Of a stretch of 64,000 nt of DNA, positions 1 to 9,019 are shown in pieces. Position 1 is the first letter of the stretch. Every line of letters begins with the position of its first letter. Origin of the DNA: Candidatus Nanopelagicales bacterium (GTDB lineage Bacteria > Actinomycetota > Actinomycetes > S36-B12); assembly GCA_030827125.1 (NCBI GenBank), contig JAURFD010000012.1, forward strand, positions 1 through 64,000, given 5' to 3'. The translations under genes and the position numbers were made by a program. A model generated the notes under the pieces. The model made no database searches and was not told the origin of the DNA. It saw only the letters and a list, made by a program, of their open reading frames with translations.

Positions 1-28
1 TCGCCTTTCCGACTTCCTGCTGAACATC

Positions 29-421
29 ATGACGCCCTTCTATCTCGATGTCGGTTACACGCCTTTGGAGATCGCCGAGGTGCGCAAGGAGCTCAAGAAG
101 GATGTGCTGCGCCTTCAGGAGGAGATCGAAATCAGCGAGGCTGACATCGCCGAACTCATCGCCGACTCCGGTGACGGAGCGGGAGATGATCAGGCGGATG
201 CCGGAAGCAAGACCTTCGAGCGCGAGCATGAGATGTCCCTGGCCAACAATGCGCGGGACATGCTGATGCAAACCGAGCATGCCCTGGAACGAATCCGCAA
301 TGGCACGTACGGCATTTGTGAGTCCTGCGGCAGGCCGGTGGGCAAGTTGAGGCTGCAGGCCTTCCCGCGCGCCACCATGTGCATGGCGTGCAAGGAACTT
401 GAGGAGCGGCGTTCCTACTAG
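29..421 (+). CDS. DksA/TraR family zinc-finger protein (5' end uncertain)
   Basis: A small regulator of the DksA/TraR type, a family that acts on RNA polymerase through its secondary channel. The C-terminus carries a C4 zinc finger with Cys97, Cys100, Cys118 and Cys121 (CESC, then CMAC after 17 residues). Before it lies a helical, acidic stretch with GDGAGDDQADAG, typical of actinobacterial members. The predicted protein from this ATG is 130 residues. The frame is open back to the window edge, so the true start may lie upstream; family members here often carry an N-terminal extension. It lies near lspA and rluD, as in many actinobacteria, but here the deoC cassette intervenes. Family assignment is firm; the regulatory targets are unknown. 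Confidence 0.85.
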   Translation: MTPFYLDVGYTPLEIAEVRKELKKDVLRLQEEIEISEADIAELIADSGDGAGDDQADAGSKTFEREHEMSLANNARDMLMQTEHALERIRNGTYGICESCGRPVGKLRLQAFPRATMCMACKELEERRSY

Positions 422-479
422 AAGGCCTGTGGCGTTCGGCAGAGTTCTGGCTTCTTGTCACTCACCGACGGCGCAGCAT

Positions 480-485
480 TACTCT
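480..485 (+). promoter_or_regulatory. -10 box for leaderless deoC
   Basis: TACTCT lies exactly six bases before the GTG at 492, so the expected transcript begins at or next to the start codon. TTGTCA at 455-460 is a possible -35 element with a 19-base spacer. The spacing matches other predicted leaderless genes in this window and supports GTG 492 over the upstream in-frame starts. Confidence 0.5.
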
Positions 486-491
486 GGGCAC

Positions 492-1430
492 GTGAACGTG
501 GCACTGGTCGATGGAGTCACCGCGAGCAATTCCGCGCTGCGACGCTTCCTCCACGGGCTCCCGGGAGTGGACCAGGTGGGAGCCGACAGCCGGGCCGCCA
601 TGCTCTCGACGCGTTCGATCAAGGCTTCGGCGAAGGAACAGGCCATCGATCTCGCAATCTCCATGGTCGACCTCACCACGCTCGAGGGCATGGACACGCC
701 GGGCAAGGTGCGCGCCATGTGCGCCAAGGCTCTTCGTCCCGACCCGTCCAGCGCTGGAGTCCCCCACGTGGCTGCCGTCTGTGTCTACGGCGACATGGCG
801 GGAATCGCCCGTGAGGCGGTCGGGGATGTCTTGCACGTGGCCGCGGTCGCGACAGCCTTCCCTTCGGGACGCGCCAGCCTCAACGTCAAGCTGCAGGACA
901 CACGCGACGCCGTCCTCGCCGGTGCCGACGAGATCGACATGGTCATCGATCGCGGTGCCTTCCTCGCCGGCCGGTACCTCGAGGTGTTCGAGGAGATCGT
1001 GGCGGTCAAGGAGGCCTGTGGCTCGGCGCACCTGAAGGTCATCTTCGAAACAGGCGAGTTGCGTACCTACGACAACGTTCGTCGCGCGTCATGGCTGGCC
1101 ATGCTTGCCGGCGCCGACTTCATCAAGACGTCCACGGGCAAGGTGTCCCCGGCCGCCACCCTGCCCGTCACATTGATCCTGCTCGAAGCCGTCCGAGACT
1201 GGCATCGGCAGACCGGATCGCTCGTGGGCGTCAAGCCGGCGGGCGGAATACGCACCGCGAAGGACGCGATCCGCTACCTCGTCCTCGTCAATGAAACATG
1301 CGGGCCGACCTGGCTCACCCCGGATCTCTTCCGCTTCGGGGCTTCCACCCTGCTCAACGATTTGCTCCTCCAGCGGCAACGGATGGCCACCGGCCATTAC
1401 TCCGGCCCCGACTACGTCACGATCGACTAG
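492..1430 (+). CDS. deoC: Deoxyribose-phosphate aldolase
   Basis: DeoC cleaves 2-deoxyribose-5-phosphate to glyceraldehyde-3-phosphate and acetaldehyde in deoxynucleoside breakdown. The 312-residue product has the class I aldolase signatures: the Schiff-base lysine in FIKTSTGK (Lys212), the second active-site lysine in VGVKPAGG (Lys248) and the acidic DEIDMVIDRG motif. It is longer than the roughly 220-250 residue bacterial form and resembles the long DERA type. I chose GTG 492 because a -10 box lies six bases upstream; the frame is open further upstream but overlaps the previous gene. The following aldehyde dehydrogenase begins eight bases after the stop behind an AGGAG ribosome-binding site, so the two probably form an operon that oxidises the acetaldehyde. 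Confidence 0.93.
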   Translation: MNVALVDGVTASNSALRRFLHGLPGVDQVGADSRAAMLSTRSIKASAKEQAIDLAISMVDLTTLEGMDTPGKVRAMCAKALRPDPSSAGVPHVAAVCVYGDMAGIAREAVGDVLHVAAVATAFPSGRASLNVKLQDTRDAVLAGADEIDMVIDRGAFLAGRYLEVFEEIVAVKEACGSAHLKVIFETGELRTYDNVRRASWLAMLAGADFIKTSTGKVSPAATLPVTLILLEAVRDWHRQTGSLVGVKPAGGIRTAKDAIRYLVLVNETCGPTWLTPDLFRFGASTLLNDLLLQRQRMATGHYSGPDYVTID

Positions 1431-1437
1431 GAGTGCG

Positions 1438-2880
1438 ATGACCTTCGAGTACGCTCCCGCGCCCGAGTCGCGGGCCGTCGTCGATATTGCCGCGCACTAC
1501 GGGCTGTTCATCGACGGGCAGTTCACCGACCCGATCGATGGGGGAGCGTTCAAGACGATCAACCCGGCGACCGAAGAGGTCCTCGCCGAGATCAGCGATG
1601 CCGGTTCCGCCGACGTGGATCGTGCGGTCGCGTCAGCCCGTTCGGCCTACAAGTCCACCTGGTCGAAGATGCCTGGGCGCGAGCGGGCCAAGTACCTCTA
1701 CCGCCTGGCACGACTCATCCAGGAGCGGTCCCGCGAACTGGCCGTCCTGGAGACCCTGGACAACGGCAAGCCGATCCGCGAGTCCCGCGATGTGGACGTC
1801 CCGCTCGCCGCCGCGCACTTCTTCTACCACGCCGGATGGGCCGACAAACTGGAGTACGCCGGGCTCGGACCCAGGCCCCGCGCGTACGGGGTCGCCGGCC
1901 AGATCATCCCGTGGAACTTCCCACTTCTCATGCTCGCCTGGAAGGTGGCTCCCGCACTAGCCACCGGCAACACCGTGGTGCTGAAGCCGGCCGAAACCAC
2001 CCCGCTCACCGCGCTCGCCTTCGCCGACATCTGTCAGCAGGCCGACCTTCCGCCGGGTGTCGTCAACATTGTCACGGGCGGTCCCGCGACCGGGCGGCTC
2101 GTCTCTGAGCATCCCGACGTCGACAAGGTCGCCTTCACCGGCTCGACGGAGGTCGGCAAGCAGATCCAGCGCGCCGTCGCCGGTACGGGCAAGGGGCTCA
2201 CGCTGGAACTGGGCGGCAAGGCCGCCAACATCGTCTTCGACGACGCGCCCTTGGATGAGGCGGTCGAGGGCATCGTCAACGGCATCTTCTTCAACCAGGG
2301 GCACGTGTGCTGTGCTGGCTCGCGCCTGCTGGTGCAAGAGTCGGTAGCTGATGAGGTGCTCGATGCGCTGAAGCGTCGACTGACCACACTCCGGCTCGGC
2401 GACCCGATGGACAAGAACACCGATATCGGGGCTATCAACTCGCGCGAGCAGCGCGAACGCATCGACGAGCTCGTCAAGTCCGGTGATGCTGAGGGTGCCG
2501 ACCGCTGGTCGTCTCCGTGCGCGATTCCGGAGAAGGGCTGGTGGTATCCGCCCACCGTGTTCACCGGGGTGACGCAGGCTCATCGCATTGCTCGTGAGGA
2601 GATCTTCGGTCCGGTGCTCTCCGTTCTCACCTTCCGCACTCCGGATGAGGCTCTCGAAAAAGCCAACAATTCGCCCTACGGGTTGTCGGCGGGTATCTGG
2701 ACCGAGAAGGGCTCGCGCATCCTGTGGATGGCCTCGCGACTGCGTGCAGGTGTGGTGTGGGCCAATACCTTCAACCGATTCGATCCGGCCAGCCCCTTCG
2801 GTGGCTATAAGGAGTCCGGATTCGGTCGCGAGGGTGGACGCCAAGGCCTCGCCGCTTATTTGAAGTCGGGAGGGCACTGA
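1438..2880 (+). CDS. Aldehyde dehydrogenase (NAD(P)-dependent)
   Basis: A full-length ALDH superfamily enzyme of 480 residues that oxidises an aldehyde to a carboxylate using NAD(P). The cofactor-fold motif PWNFPLLMLAWK is present, together with the general base glutamate in LTLELGGK (Glu257) and the catalytic cysteine in GHVCCAGSR (Cys291, with an adjacent Cys292). The C-terminal PFGGYKESGFGREGG motif is intact. AGGAG overlaps the deoC stop and gives a good ribosome-binding site for ATG 1438. Because it follows deoC directly, its likely substrate is acetaldehyde from deoxyribose-phosphate cleavage; that substrate is an inference from context. Confidence 0.9.
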   Translation: MTFEYAPAPESRAVVDIAAHYGLFIDGQFTDPIDGGAFKTINPATEEVLAEISDAGSADVDRAVASARSAYKSTWSKMPGRERAKYLYRLARLIQERSRELAVLETLDNGKPIRESRDVDVPLAAAHFFYHAGWADKLEYAGLGPRPRAYGVAGQIIPWNFPLLMLAWKVAPALATGNTVVLKPAETTPLTALAFADICQQADLPPGVVNIVTGGPATGRLVSEHPDVDKVAFTGSTEVGKQIQRAVAGTGKGLTLELGGKAANIVFDDAPLDEAVEGIVNGIFFNQGHVCCAGSRLLVQESVADEVLDALKRRLTTLRLGDPMDKNTDIGAINSREQRERIDELVKSGDAEGADRWSSPCAIPEKGWWYPPTVFTGVTQAHRIAREEIFGPVLSVLTFRTPDEALEKANNSPYGLSAGIWTEKGSRILWMASRLRAGVVWANTFNRFDPASPFGGYKESGFGREGGRQGLAAYLKSGGH

Positions 2881-3749
2881 TGGAATCGCGCGCCGACATC
2901 CGCAAGACCTACAAGCTCTTCATCGGTGGAGCCTTCCCGCGCAGTGAGAGCGGCCGCAGCTACAAGGTCGACGACAGCAAAGGCGCCTTCCTCGCCAATG
3001 CCGCGCTCGCCTCCCGCAAGGATGCCCGCGATGCCGTTCTCGCCGCCCGCTCCGCGCAACCGAAATGGTGGGACGCCACGGCGTACAACCGTGGACAGAT
3101 CCTCTATCGCGTCGCCGAGATGATCGAGGGTCGACGCGGCCAGTTCGAGGACGACGTCGTCAGCGCCGAAGGCGTGTCGCGCCGCAAGGCGGCGTCGGCG
3201 GTGGATGCGGCGATTGATCGCTGGGTCTGGTACGCCGGCTGGGCCGACAAGATTGCGCAGGTGCTGGGGTCGAGCAACCCGGTGGCCGGTCCGTACTTCA
3301 ACTTCTCCATGCCGGAGCCAACGGGCGTGGTGGCTGCCGTGGCGCCGCAGGACTCCTCCCTCCTCGGCCTGGTGAGCGTCGTCGCACCGATCATCGTCGG
3401 AGGCAACACGGTCATCGTTGTGGCATCGCAGAATCGACCGCTGCCTGCCGTCACCCTTGCTGAGGTCCTCGCCACCTCTGATGTTCCCGGGGGAGTGGTG
3501 AACATCCTCACGGGTGACTATGCCGAGATCAGCCCGTGGCTTGCCTCGCACGCGGATGTCAACGCGCTCGACCTCACCGGTGTGGGCGATGCTGGCCTGG
3601 CGAAGCAACTTGCGGTCGATGCCGCGGTCAACGTCAAACGGGTGCTGCCACCCCCGCGTAAAGCGCCAGATTGGTTCGACGATCCCGGCCTCGATCGGAT
3701 TCGTGCTTTCGTCGAGACGACGACGGTGTGGCATCCCATCGGGGTGTAG
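2880..3749 (+). CDS. Truncated aldehyde dehydrogenase-like protein lacking the catalytic domain
   Basis: A 289-residue relative of aldehyde dehydrogenases, against about 480 for the family. It retains the N-terminal cofactor-binding part: FIGGAFPRSESG at the start, an equivalent of the PWNFP segment reading VAAVAPQDSSLLGLV, and GGVVNILTG. It ends before the ELGG glutamate and the catalytic cysteine would appear, with its own short C-terminal tail (DRIRAFVETTTVWHPIGV). It cannot be a normal dehydrogenase by itself. The ATG overlaps the upstream ALDH stop by one base (TGATG), implying coupled translation. The frame is intact and codon use normal, so it looks like a maintained gene; a structural or regulatory partner of the full-length enzyme is an inference. 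Confidence 0.8.
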   Translation: MESRADIRKTYKLFIGGAFPRSESGRSYKVDDSKGAFLANAALASRKDARDAVLAARSAQPKWWDATAYNRGQILYRVAEMIEGRRGQFEDDVVSAEGVSRRKAASAVDAAIDRWVWYAGWADKIAQVLGSSNPVAGPYFNFSMPEPTGVVAAVAPQDSSLLGLVSVVAPIIVGGNTVIVVASQNRPLPAVTLAEVLATSDVPGGVVNILTGDYAEISPWLASHADVNALDLTGVGDAGLAKQLAVDAAVNVKRVLPPPRKAPDWFDDPGLDRIRAFVETTTVWHPIGV

Positions 3750-3800
3750 CCCTCGCGTCGCCTCGCCCGGACTCCCGGGGACCGGGGTCGAACCCTCCCG

Positions 3801-3806
3801 TAGCCT
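3801..3806 (+). promoter_or_regulatory. -10 box for leaderless lspA
   Basis: TAGCCT is followed by exactly six bases and then the GTG start of lspA at 3813. This predicts transcription starting at the start codon. No clear -35 element is visible. Confidence 0.5.
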
Positions 3807-3812
3807 GGGCCG

Positions 3813-4388
3813 GTGACCGGAGAGGAACAGGACGTCGCCGTAGAGCCCATCAGTGCGGCGCGGCCCCGCCTGCTGTGGGTCACCCTCGGTGTCGCCCTCG
3901 GCGTCATCGTCATTGATCAGATCACCAAGGCGATCGCGCTCGCCACGCTTCAGCCGCGGATCGCCGCCGGTGAGGGGCCCATCGAGGTCATCGGATCGGT
4001 TCTGCGCCTGACTTTTGTGGAGAACACCGGCGCCGGTTTCGGAATCGGCTCGAATTTCACCTGGGTCTTCGCACTGATCGCCGTCATCGTGGCCGTCGTC
4101 ATCATCCGAACGGCGCGCAGGCTCGGCAGCGTCGCCTGGGCGATCGCCCTCGGCGGATTGCTCGGTGGGGCGATGGGCAACCTCGTCGACCGGGTCATCC
4201 GCGCCCCGGGCTTTGGCGAGGCCTACGCCGGACCGGGTCAGGGCTACGTCGTGGACTTCATTCAATTGCCCTACTGGCCGGTCTTCAACGTGGCCGACAT
4301 GAGCATCGTGGGATCGGCCATCTTGATGGTGATCCTCACCATTCGCGGTATCCCGCTGACCGGCCGCACCGCCCGCAGCGATGCCTGA
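3813..4388 (+). CDS. lspA: Lipoprotein signal peptidase (signal peptidase II)
   Basis: LspA is the membrane aspartyl protease that removes signal peptides from diacylglyceryl-modified prolipoproteins, downstream of Lgt (also in this window). The 191-residue protein has four hydrophobic segments and the family blocks VIDQITK, FVENTGAGFG, GNLVDRV and FNVADMSI, the last two holding the catalytic aspartates. It starts at GTG 3813, six bases after a -10 box. The stop overlaps rluD by eight bases, the usual lspA-rluD arrangement in actinobacteria. Length is slightly above the family norm because of an N-terminal cytoplasmic extension. Confidence 0.94.
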   Translation: MTGEEQDVAVEPISAARPRLLWVTLGVALGVIVIDQITKAIALATLQPRIAAGEGPIEVIGSVLRLTFVENTGAGFGIGSNFTWVFALIAVIVAVVIIRTARRLGSVAWAIALGGLLGGAMGNLVDRVIRAPGFGEAYAGPGQGYVVDFIQLPYWPVFNVADMSIVGSAILMVILTIRGIPLTGRTARSDA

Positions 4389-5301
4389 GGTACGCCGTCT
4401 GCCCGTGCCTGAGGGCCTGGCCGGAGAACGCGTTGACGTTGCGCTCGCGCGCATGCTCGGACTCTCGCGATCGGCAGCGGCCGAACTTGCCGCAGAAGGT
4501 TCCGTCACCTGCGAGGATCGCCCGCTCGGCAAATCCGATCGACTCATGGCCGACACGTGGATCGAGGTGACCTTCGCTGACGCGCCGGTCGAGCGCGAGC
4601 CTGAGCCCGTGGAGGGCATGGTCATTCGCTACGACGACGATGATCTGGTCGTCATCGACAAGCCGGTCGGCGTTGCGGCCCACCCGAGTCCCGGTTGGGA
4701 GGGACCCACGGTCGTCAGTGGACTGGCCGCCGCGGGCTACCGCATCTCCACGTCGGGCGCGGCCGAGCGCCAGGGGATCGTGCATCGCCTCGACGTCGGC
4801 ACCACCGGATTGATGGTGGTGGCCAAGAGCGAGTCGGCGTACAGCCATTTGAAGGCGCAGTTCAAGGAGCGCACACCGACGAAGATCTATCGTGCGATCG
4901 CCCAGGGGCTGCTCGATCCGCTGCAGGGCACCATTGATGCGCCCATCGGCCGTCATCCCGGCGCGGACTACAAGATGGCGGTTGTCACCGGTGGCAAGCC
5001 GAGCGTTACGCACTACGAGACCCTCGAGGCCTTCCCCTACGCCAGCCTGCTCGAGGTGGACCTCGAGACGGGCCGCACTCATCAGATTCGTGCGCACATG
5101 TCGGCGATGCGGCATCCGCTTGTCGGGGACACGACCTACGGGGCCGACCCCACACTCGCGCAGCGTCTCGGGATGACCCGGCCGGCGCTTCATGCTGCGC
5201 GATTGGAGATCGAGCACCCGAGCACGGGCGAGTGGCTCACCTTCCAGTCACCGGACCCACCGGACTTCGCTGAGGCGCTTCGTCGACTCGGCGAGATCTG
5301 A
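4381..5301 (+). CDS. rluD: 23S rRNA pseudouridine synthase, RluA/RluD family
   Basis: A 306-residue RluA-type pseudouridine synthase. An N-terminal S4-like RNA-binding domain (residues about 15-80) is followed by the catalytic domain, with the nucleophilic aspartate in HRLDVGTTGLMV (Asp138) and the family motif GRTHQIRAHM. RluD modifies helix 69 of 23S rRNA; assignment to RluD rather than a paralogue rests on its position immediately after lspA, the conserved actinobacterial order. ATG 4381 overlaps the lspA stop by eight bases, so translation is probably coupled. Confidence 0.9.
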   Translation: MPEVRRLPVPEGLAGERVDVALARMLGLSRSAAAELAAEGSVTCEDRPLGKSDRLMADTWIEVTFADAPVEREPEPVEGMVIRYDDDDLVVIDKPVGVAAHPSPGWEGPTVVSGLAAAGYRISTSGAAERQGIVHRLDVGTTGLMVVAKSESAYSHLKAQFKERTPTKIYRAIAQGLLDPLQGTIDAPIGRHPGADYKMAVVTGGKPSVTHYETLEAFPYASLLEVDLETGRTHQIRAHMSAMRHPLVGDTTYGADPTLAQRLGMTRPALHAARLEIEHPSTGEWLTFQSPDPPDFAEALRRLGEI

Positions 5302-5313
5302 GCCCACCGCCGA

Positions 5314-5345
5314 CGGCGGCATGGGGCGGGCGGCGGCATGGGGCG
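5314..5345 (+). repeat. Short direct repeat in the rluD-dnaE gap
   Basis: The 15-base unit CGGCGGCATGGGGCG occurs at 5314-5328 and again at 5331-5345. It lies in the 169-base gap between rluD and dnaE, which otherwise holds only the dnaE -10 box. No function is evident. Confidence 0.5.
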
Positions 5346-5458
5346 CGTGTGACTGCTGGGGCGGGTCCGCCGAGCCGATCCCGAGACCGGTCCACCATGG
5401 GTCGGCGTGTCGTGCGACACGGCGTGCCGGTGGGCGTGGCGGTGTCGGCGCGGAGCCA

Positions 5459-5464
5459 TAGGGT
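5459..5464 (+). promoter_or_regulatory. -10 box for leaderless dnaE
   Basis: TAGGGT is followed by exactly six bases and then GTG 5471. This spacing predicts a leaderless dnaE transcript and decides the start codon. There is no convincing -35 element. Confidence 0.5.
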
Positions 5465-5470
5465 GTCGGA

Positions 5471-8400
5471 GTGACATCGGCGGGCTCGAGCAGTGACTTC
5501 GCGCACCTGCATGTTCACACCGAGTTCTCGATGCTCGACGGAGCGAGCCGCGTGCCCGACCTCGTCGGTGAAGCCGCGCGCCTGGGCATGCCCGCCATCG
5601 CGATGACCGACCACGGCACCCTCTACGGTGCCTACGACTTCTATAAGGCGGCCACCGCCGCGGGCGTCAAGCCGATCATCGGCCTCGAGGGCTATTACGC
5701 CCCGCAGGGCCGCTTCGAGCGCCGCCCCTTCGACTTCGGTGGCGGCTTCGACGAGAAGGCCAGCGAAGACGGCAGCGGCGGTCGCGGCAAGCAGAGCTAC
5801 ACCCACATGACGCTGTGGGCAGAGAACACCCCCGGCATGCACAACCTCTTCCGCCTCGCGTCGCTGGCGAGCCTCGAGGGCTACTACTTCAAACCACGCT
5901 TTGATCGCGAACTCATGGAGACCTACGGCCAGGGGCTCATCGGCACGACGGGCTGCCCCTCGGGCGAGGTCAACCGGTGGCTCCAGGCCGGCAACTACGA
6001 GCGCGCCCTCGCCGCGGCCGCCGATATGCGCGACATCCTCGGCCCCGACAACTACTTCGTCGAGGTGATGGATCACGGTCTCGCCATCGAGCGGCGCTTC
6101 CGCGAAGACCTGCTCAAGATCGCCCGGTCCCTCGATCTATCGCTCATCGCGACCAACGACCTGCACTACGTGCACGCGGCCGACGCTGACACCCATGACG
6201 TGCTGCTGTGCATTGGCACGCGAACGACCATGGACGATCCGAAGCGATTCCGCTTCGACGCGCGCGACTTCTATCTCAAGACCTCCGCCGAAATGCGGGC
6301 GGTGTGGCATGAGTTGCCCGAGGCCTGCGACAACACGCTACTTATTGCCGAGCGTTGCGAGGTGAGCTTCAACGAGGGCGCCAACCTCATGCCGCAGTTC
6401 CCGGTTCCCGAGGGTGAGACCGAGGAGTCGTGGCTGGTCATAGAGGTCGAGCGCGGGCTGTCACGGCGCTATCCCCACGGCGTACCCGACGACGTTCGAC
6501 AGCAAGCCACCTACGAACTCGGTGTCATCGCGCAGATGGGCTTCCCGGGCTACTTCCTCGTCGTGGCTGATCTGGTCCGTCACGCGAAGGAGAGCGGTAT
6601 CCGCGTCGGTCCAGGTCGTGGTTCGGCTGCCGGGGCGATGATCGCCTATGCCCTGGGCATCACCGACCTCGATCCGATGAAGCACGGCCTGCTCTTCGAG
6701 CGATTCCTCAACCCCGAGCGCATCTCCATGCCGGACATCGACATCGACTTCGACGAACGTCGTCGGGGCGACATGATCCGCTACGCCACGGAGACCTACG
6801 GCGAGGAGCGGGTCGCGCAGATCGTGACCTTCGGGTCCATCAAGGCCAAGGCGGCGATCAAGGACGCGGCCCGGGTCCTCGGCTACCCCTATGCCCTCGG
6901 TGACCGCATCTCCAAGGCGATGCCGCCGTCGGTGATGGGCAAGGACATTTCCCTGTCGGGTGTCTTCGACTCCTCACATTCACGGTATGGCGAGGCCGCC
7001 GAGTTCCGCAGTCTCTACGAAGCCGAACCTGACGTACGCACCGTCGTCGACACTGCGCGCGGGCTAGAAGGCCTCAAGCGCCAACCCGGTGTGCACGCAG
7101 CTGGCGTGATCTTGTGCCGTGAGCCGCTCATTGACGTCATTCCAGTGTGGCGGCGCGAGCAGGACGGTGCCGTGATCACCCAATTCGACATGGGTGCCTG
7201 CGAGAGTCTCGGCCTGCTCAAGATGGACTTCCTCGGGCTGCGCAACCTCACCGTCCTCGACGACTGTCTGCGCAATATCGCGATGAACCGCGACAAGACC
7301 GTGGTCCTCGAGGACCTCACCCTGGATGACCCCGCGGCCTACGAACTCCTTGCCCGTGGTGACACCCTCGGTGTCTTCCAACTCGACGGTGGTCCGATGC
7401 GGGCCCTGCTGCGGTCGATGCAGCCGGACAACTTCGAGGACATCTCCGCCGTGCTCGCGCTCTACCGTCCGGGTCCGATGGGGGCCAACGCCCACAACGA
7501 CTACGCCGACCGCAAAAACGGGCGCAAGCCGGTCGTGCCGATCCATCCGGAGTTGGCGGAGCCGCTCGCAGACATCCTCGGTGACACCTACGGCCTGATC
7601 GTCTATCAGGAGCAGGTCATGGCGATCGCCCAGCAACTCGCGGGCTACTCGCTCGGCAAGGCCGATCTGTTGCGGCGCGCGATGGGCAAGAAGAAGAAGG
7701 AGATCCTGGACAAGGAGTACATCCCGTTCCGTGACGGCATGGTGGCCAATGGCTACTCCGAGCATGCGATCTCCACCCTGTGGGAGATCCTCGTCCCGTT
7801 CTCGGACTACGCCTTCAACAAGGCCCACACCGCCGGTTACGGGCTGGTCTCCTACTGGACGGCGTACCTCAAGGCCAACTATCCGCAGGAGTACATGGCC
7901 GCGCTGCTCACCAGCGTCAAGGATGACAAGGACAAGAGCGCGGTCTACCTCAATGAGTGCCGCCGTATGGGCATCAAGGTGCTGCCCCCGGACGTCAACG
8001 ACTCGGACTTCGACTTCACGCCGCGCGGCAGCGATATTCGCTTCGGCCTGTCTGCGGTGCGCAACGTGGGCGCGAATGTCGTCGACTCGATCATCGCGAC
8101 TCGATCCTCGCAGGGTCGCTACTCGAGCTTCATGGACTTCATCGACGCTGTGGATGCGTCGGTATGCAACAAGCGGGTGGTGGAGAGCCTCATCAAGGCT
8201 GGCGCCTTTGACTCTCTCGGCGATTCCCGTCGCGGACTGGTGTCGATCCACGAGCAGGTGATCGACGCGGCGGTTGAGATCAAGCGTGCCGAGGCCATCG
8301 GGCAGTTCGACCTTTTTGGGGGGATGGGAGAGGACTCCGACGATGCGGGGTTGCGTGTCATCCCCGAGATTCCGCTCGGGGAGTGGGACAAGTCCACGCT

Positions 8401-9019
8401 GCTGGCCCACGAGCGCGAGATGCTCGGTCTCTACGTCTCGGATCATCCCCTGCATGGCCTGGAGCAGGTTCTCGCCAACGTGAGCGATTGCTCCATCGCC
8501 CAATTGCACAGTGGGGACCGCTCCGAGGGGTCGACGGTCACGGTCGGTGGCCTGGTGACCGGCGTGCAGCGCAAGACGACCAAGCAGGGCTCGGTCTGGG
8601 CGATCATCACCCTCGAGGACCTCGACGGGACGATCGACGTCATGGTCTTCCCGCAGACCTACGCCGCGGTGGGGACGCTCCTCGCCGAGGACGCCGTCGT
8701 GCTCGTCAAGGGGCGCATTGACCGCCCCGACGAAGATGCACCCCGCATCGTGGCCATGGAGATCACTCAGCCCGATGTCAGCGACGTCGACTCCGGTCCG
8801 GTTCGTTTGAGCGTGGCCGCCGCCCGCTGCATCCCGCCCGTGGTCGAGCGGCTCAAGGAGATCCTCGCAGTGCATCCGGGCACAGTGGAGGTGCACCTGC
8901 ATCTCACGGCGGCCGGCCGCACGACCGTGCTGCGTCTGGATGATCGGCTACGCGTCACCCCGGCACCGGCGCTCTTCGCCGATCTCAAGGCCCTGCTCGG
9001 TCCGGGTTGCCTCGGGTGA
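5471..9019 (+). CDS. dnaE: DNA polymerase III alpha subunit
   Basis: The replicative DNA polymerase catalytic subunit, 1182 residues, the normal size for DnaE1. An N-terminal PHP domain begins with HLHVHTEFSMLDGAS. The C-family polymerase core carries GPGRGSAAG and the metal-binding PDIDIDFDERRR near residues 421-432, then the finger-region block AMGKKKKE. A C-terminal OB-fold (around VTVGGLVTGVQRKTTKQG) precedes the tail. GTG 5471 lies six bases after a -10 box. The stop overlaps the next gene by one base. Replication role is established for the family; nothing in the sequence looks defective. Confidence 0.96.
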   Translation: MTSAGSSSDFAHLHVHTEFSMLDGASRVPDLVGEAARLGMPAIAMTDHGTLYGAYDFYKAATAAGVKPIIGLEGYYAPQGRFERRPFDFGGGFDEKASEDGSGGRGKQSYTHMTLWAENTPGMHNLFRLASLASLEGYYFKPRFDRELMETYGQGLIGTTGCPSGEVNRWLQAGNYERALAAAADMRDILGPDNYFVEVMDHGLAIERRFREDLLKIARSLDLSLIATNDLHYVHAADADTHDVLLCIGTRTTMDDPKRFRFDARDFYLKTSAEMRAVWHELPEACDNTLLIAERCEVSFNEGANLMPQFPVPEGETEESWLVIEVERGLSRRYPHGVPDDVRQQATYELGVIAQMGFPGYFLVVADLVRHAKESGIRVGPGRGSAAGAMIAYALGITDLDPMKHGLLFERFLNPERISMPDIDIDFDERRRGDMIRYATETYGEERVAQIVTFGSIKAKAAIKDAARVLGYPYALGDRISKAMPPSVMGKDISLSGVFDSSHSRYGEAAEFRSLYEAEPDVRTVVDTARGLEGLKRQPGVHAAGVILCREPLIDVIPVWRREQDGAVITQFDMGACESLGLLKMDFLGLRNLTVLDDCLRNIAMNRDKTVVLEDLTLDDPAAYELLARGDTLGVFQLDGGPMRALLRSMQPDNFEDISAVLALYRPGPMGANAHNDYADRKNGRKPVVPIHPELAEPLADILGDTYGLIVYQEQVMAIAQQLAGYSLGKADLLRRAMGKKKKEILDKEYIPFRDGMVANGYSEHAISTLWEILVPFSDYAFNKAHTAGYGLVSYWTAYLKANYPQEYMAALLTSVKDDKDKSAVYLNECRRMGIKVLPPDVNDSDFDFTPRGSDIRFGLSAVRNVGANVVDSIIATRSSQGRYSSFMDFIDAVDASVCNKRVVESLIKAGAFDSLGDSRRGLVSIHEQVIDAAVEIKRAEAIGQFDLFGGMGEDSDDAGLRVIPEIPLGEWDKSTLLAHEREMLGLYVSDHPLHGLEQVLANVSDCSIAQLHSGDRSEGSTVTVGGLVTGVQRKTTKQGSVWAIITLEDLDGTIDVMVFPQTYAAVGTLLAEDAVVLVKGRIDRPDEDAPRIVAMEITQPDVSDVDSGPVRLSVAAARCIPPVVERLKEILAVHPGTVEVHLHLTAAGRTTVLRLDDRLRVTPAPALFADLKALLGPGCLG

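Noticed and set aside
2856-4625. 589-codon minus-strand open frame across the ALDH-like gene, lspA and rluD
   Set aside because: It is antisense to three well-recognised genes, its translation is Arg/Asp/Gly-rich low-complexity sequence without any domain, and such long shadows are common in high-GC DNA.
7064-8902. 612-codon minus-strand open frame inside dnaE
   Set aside because: Antisense to the conserved DnaE polymerase region; the translation is His/Arg/Asp-rich and matches no family, as expected of a codon-bias shadow.
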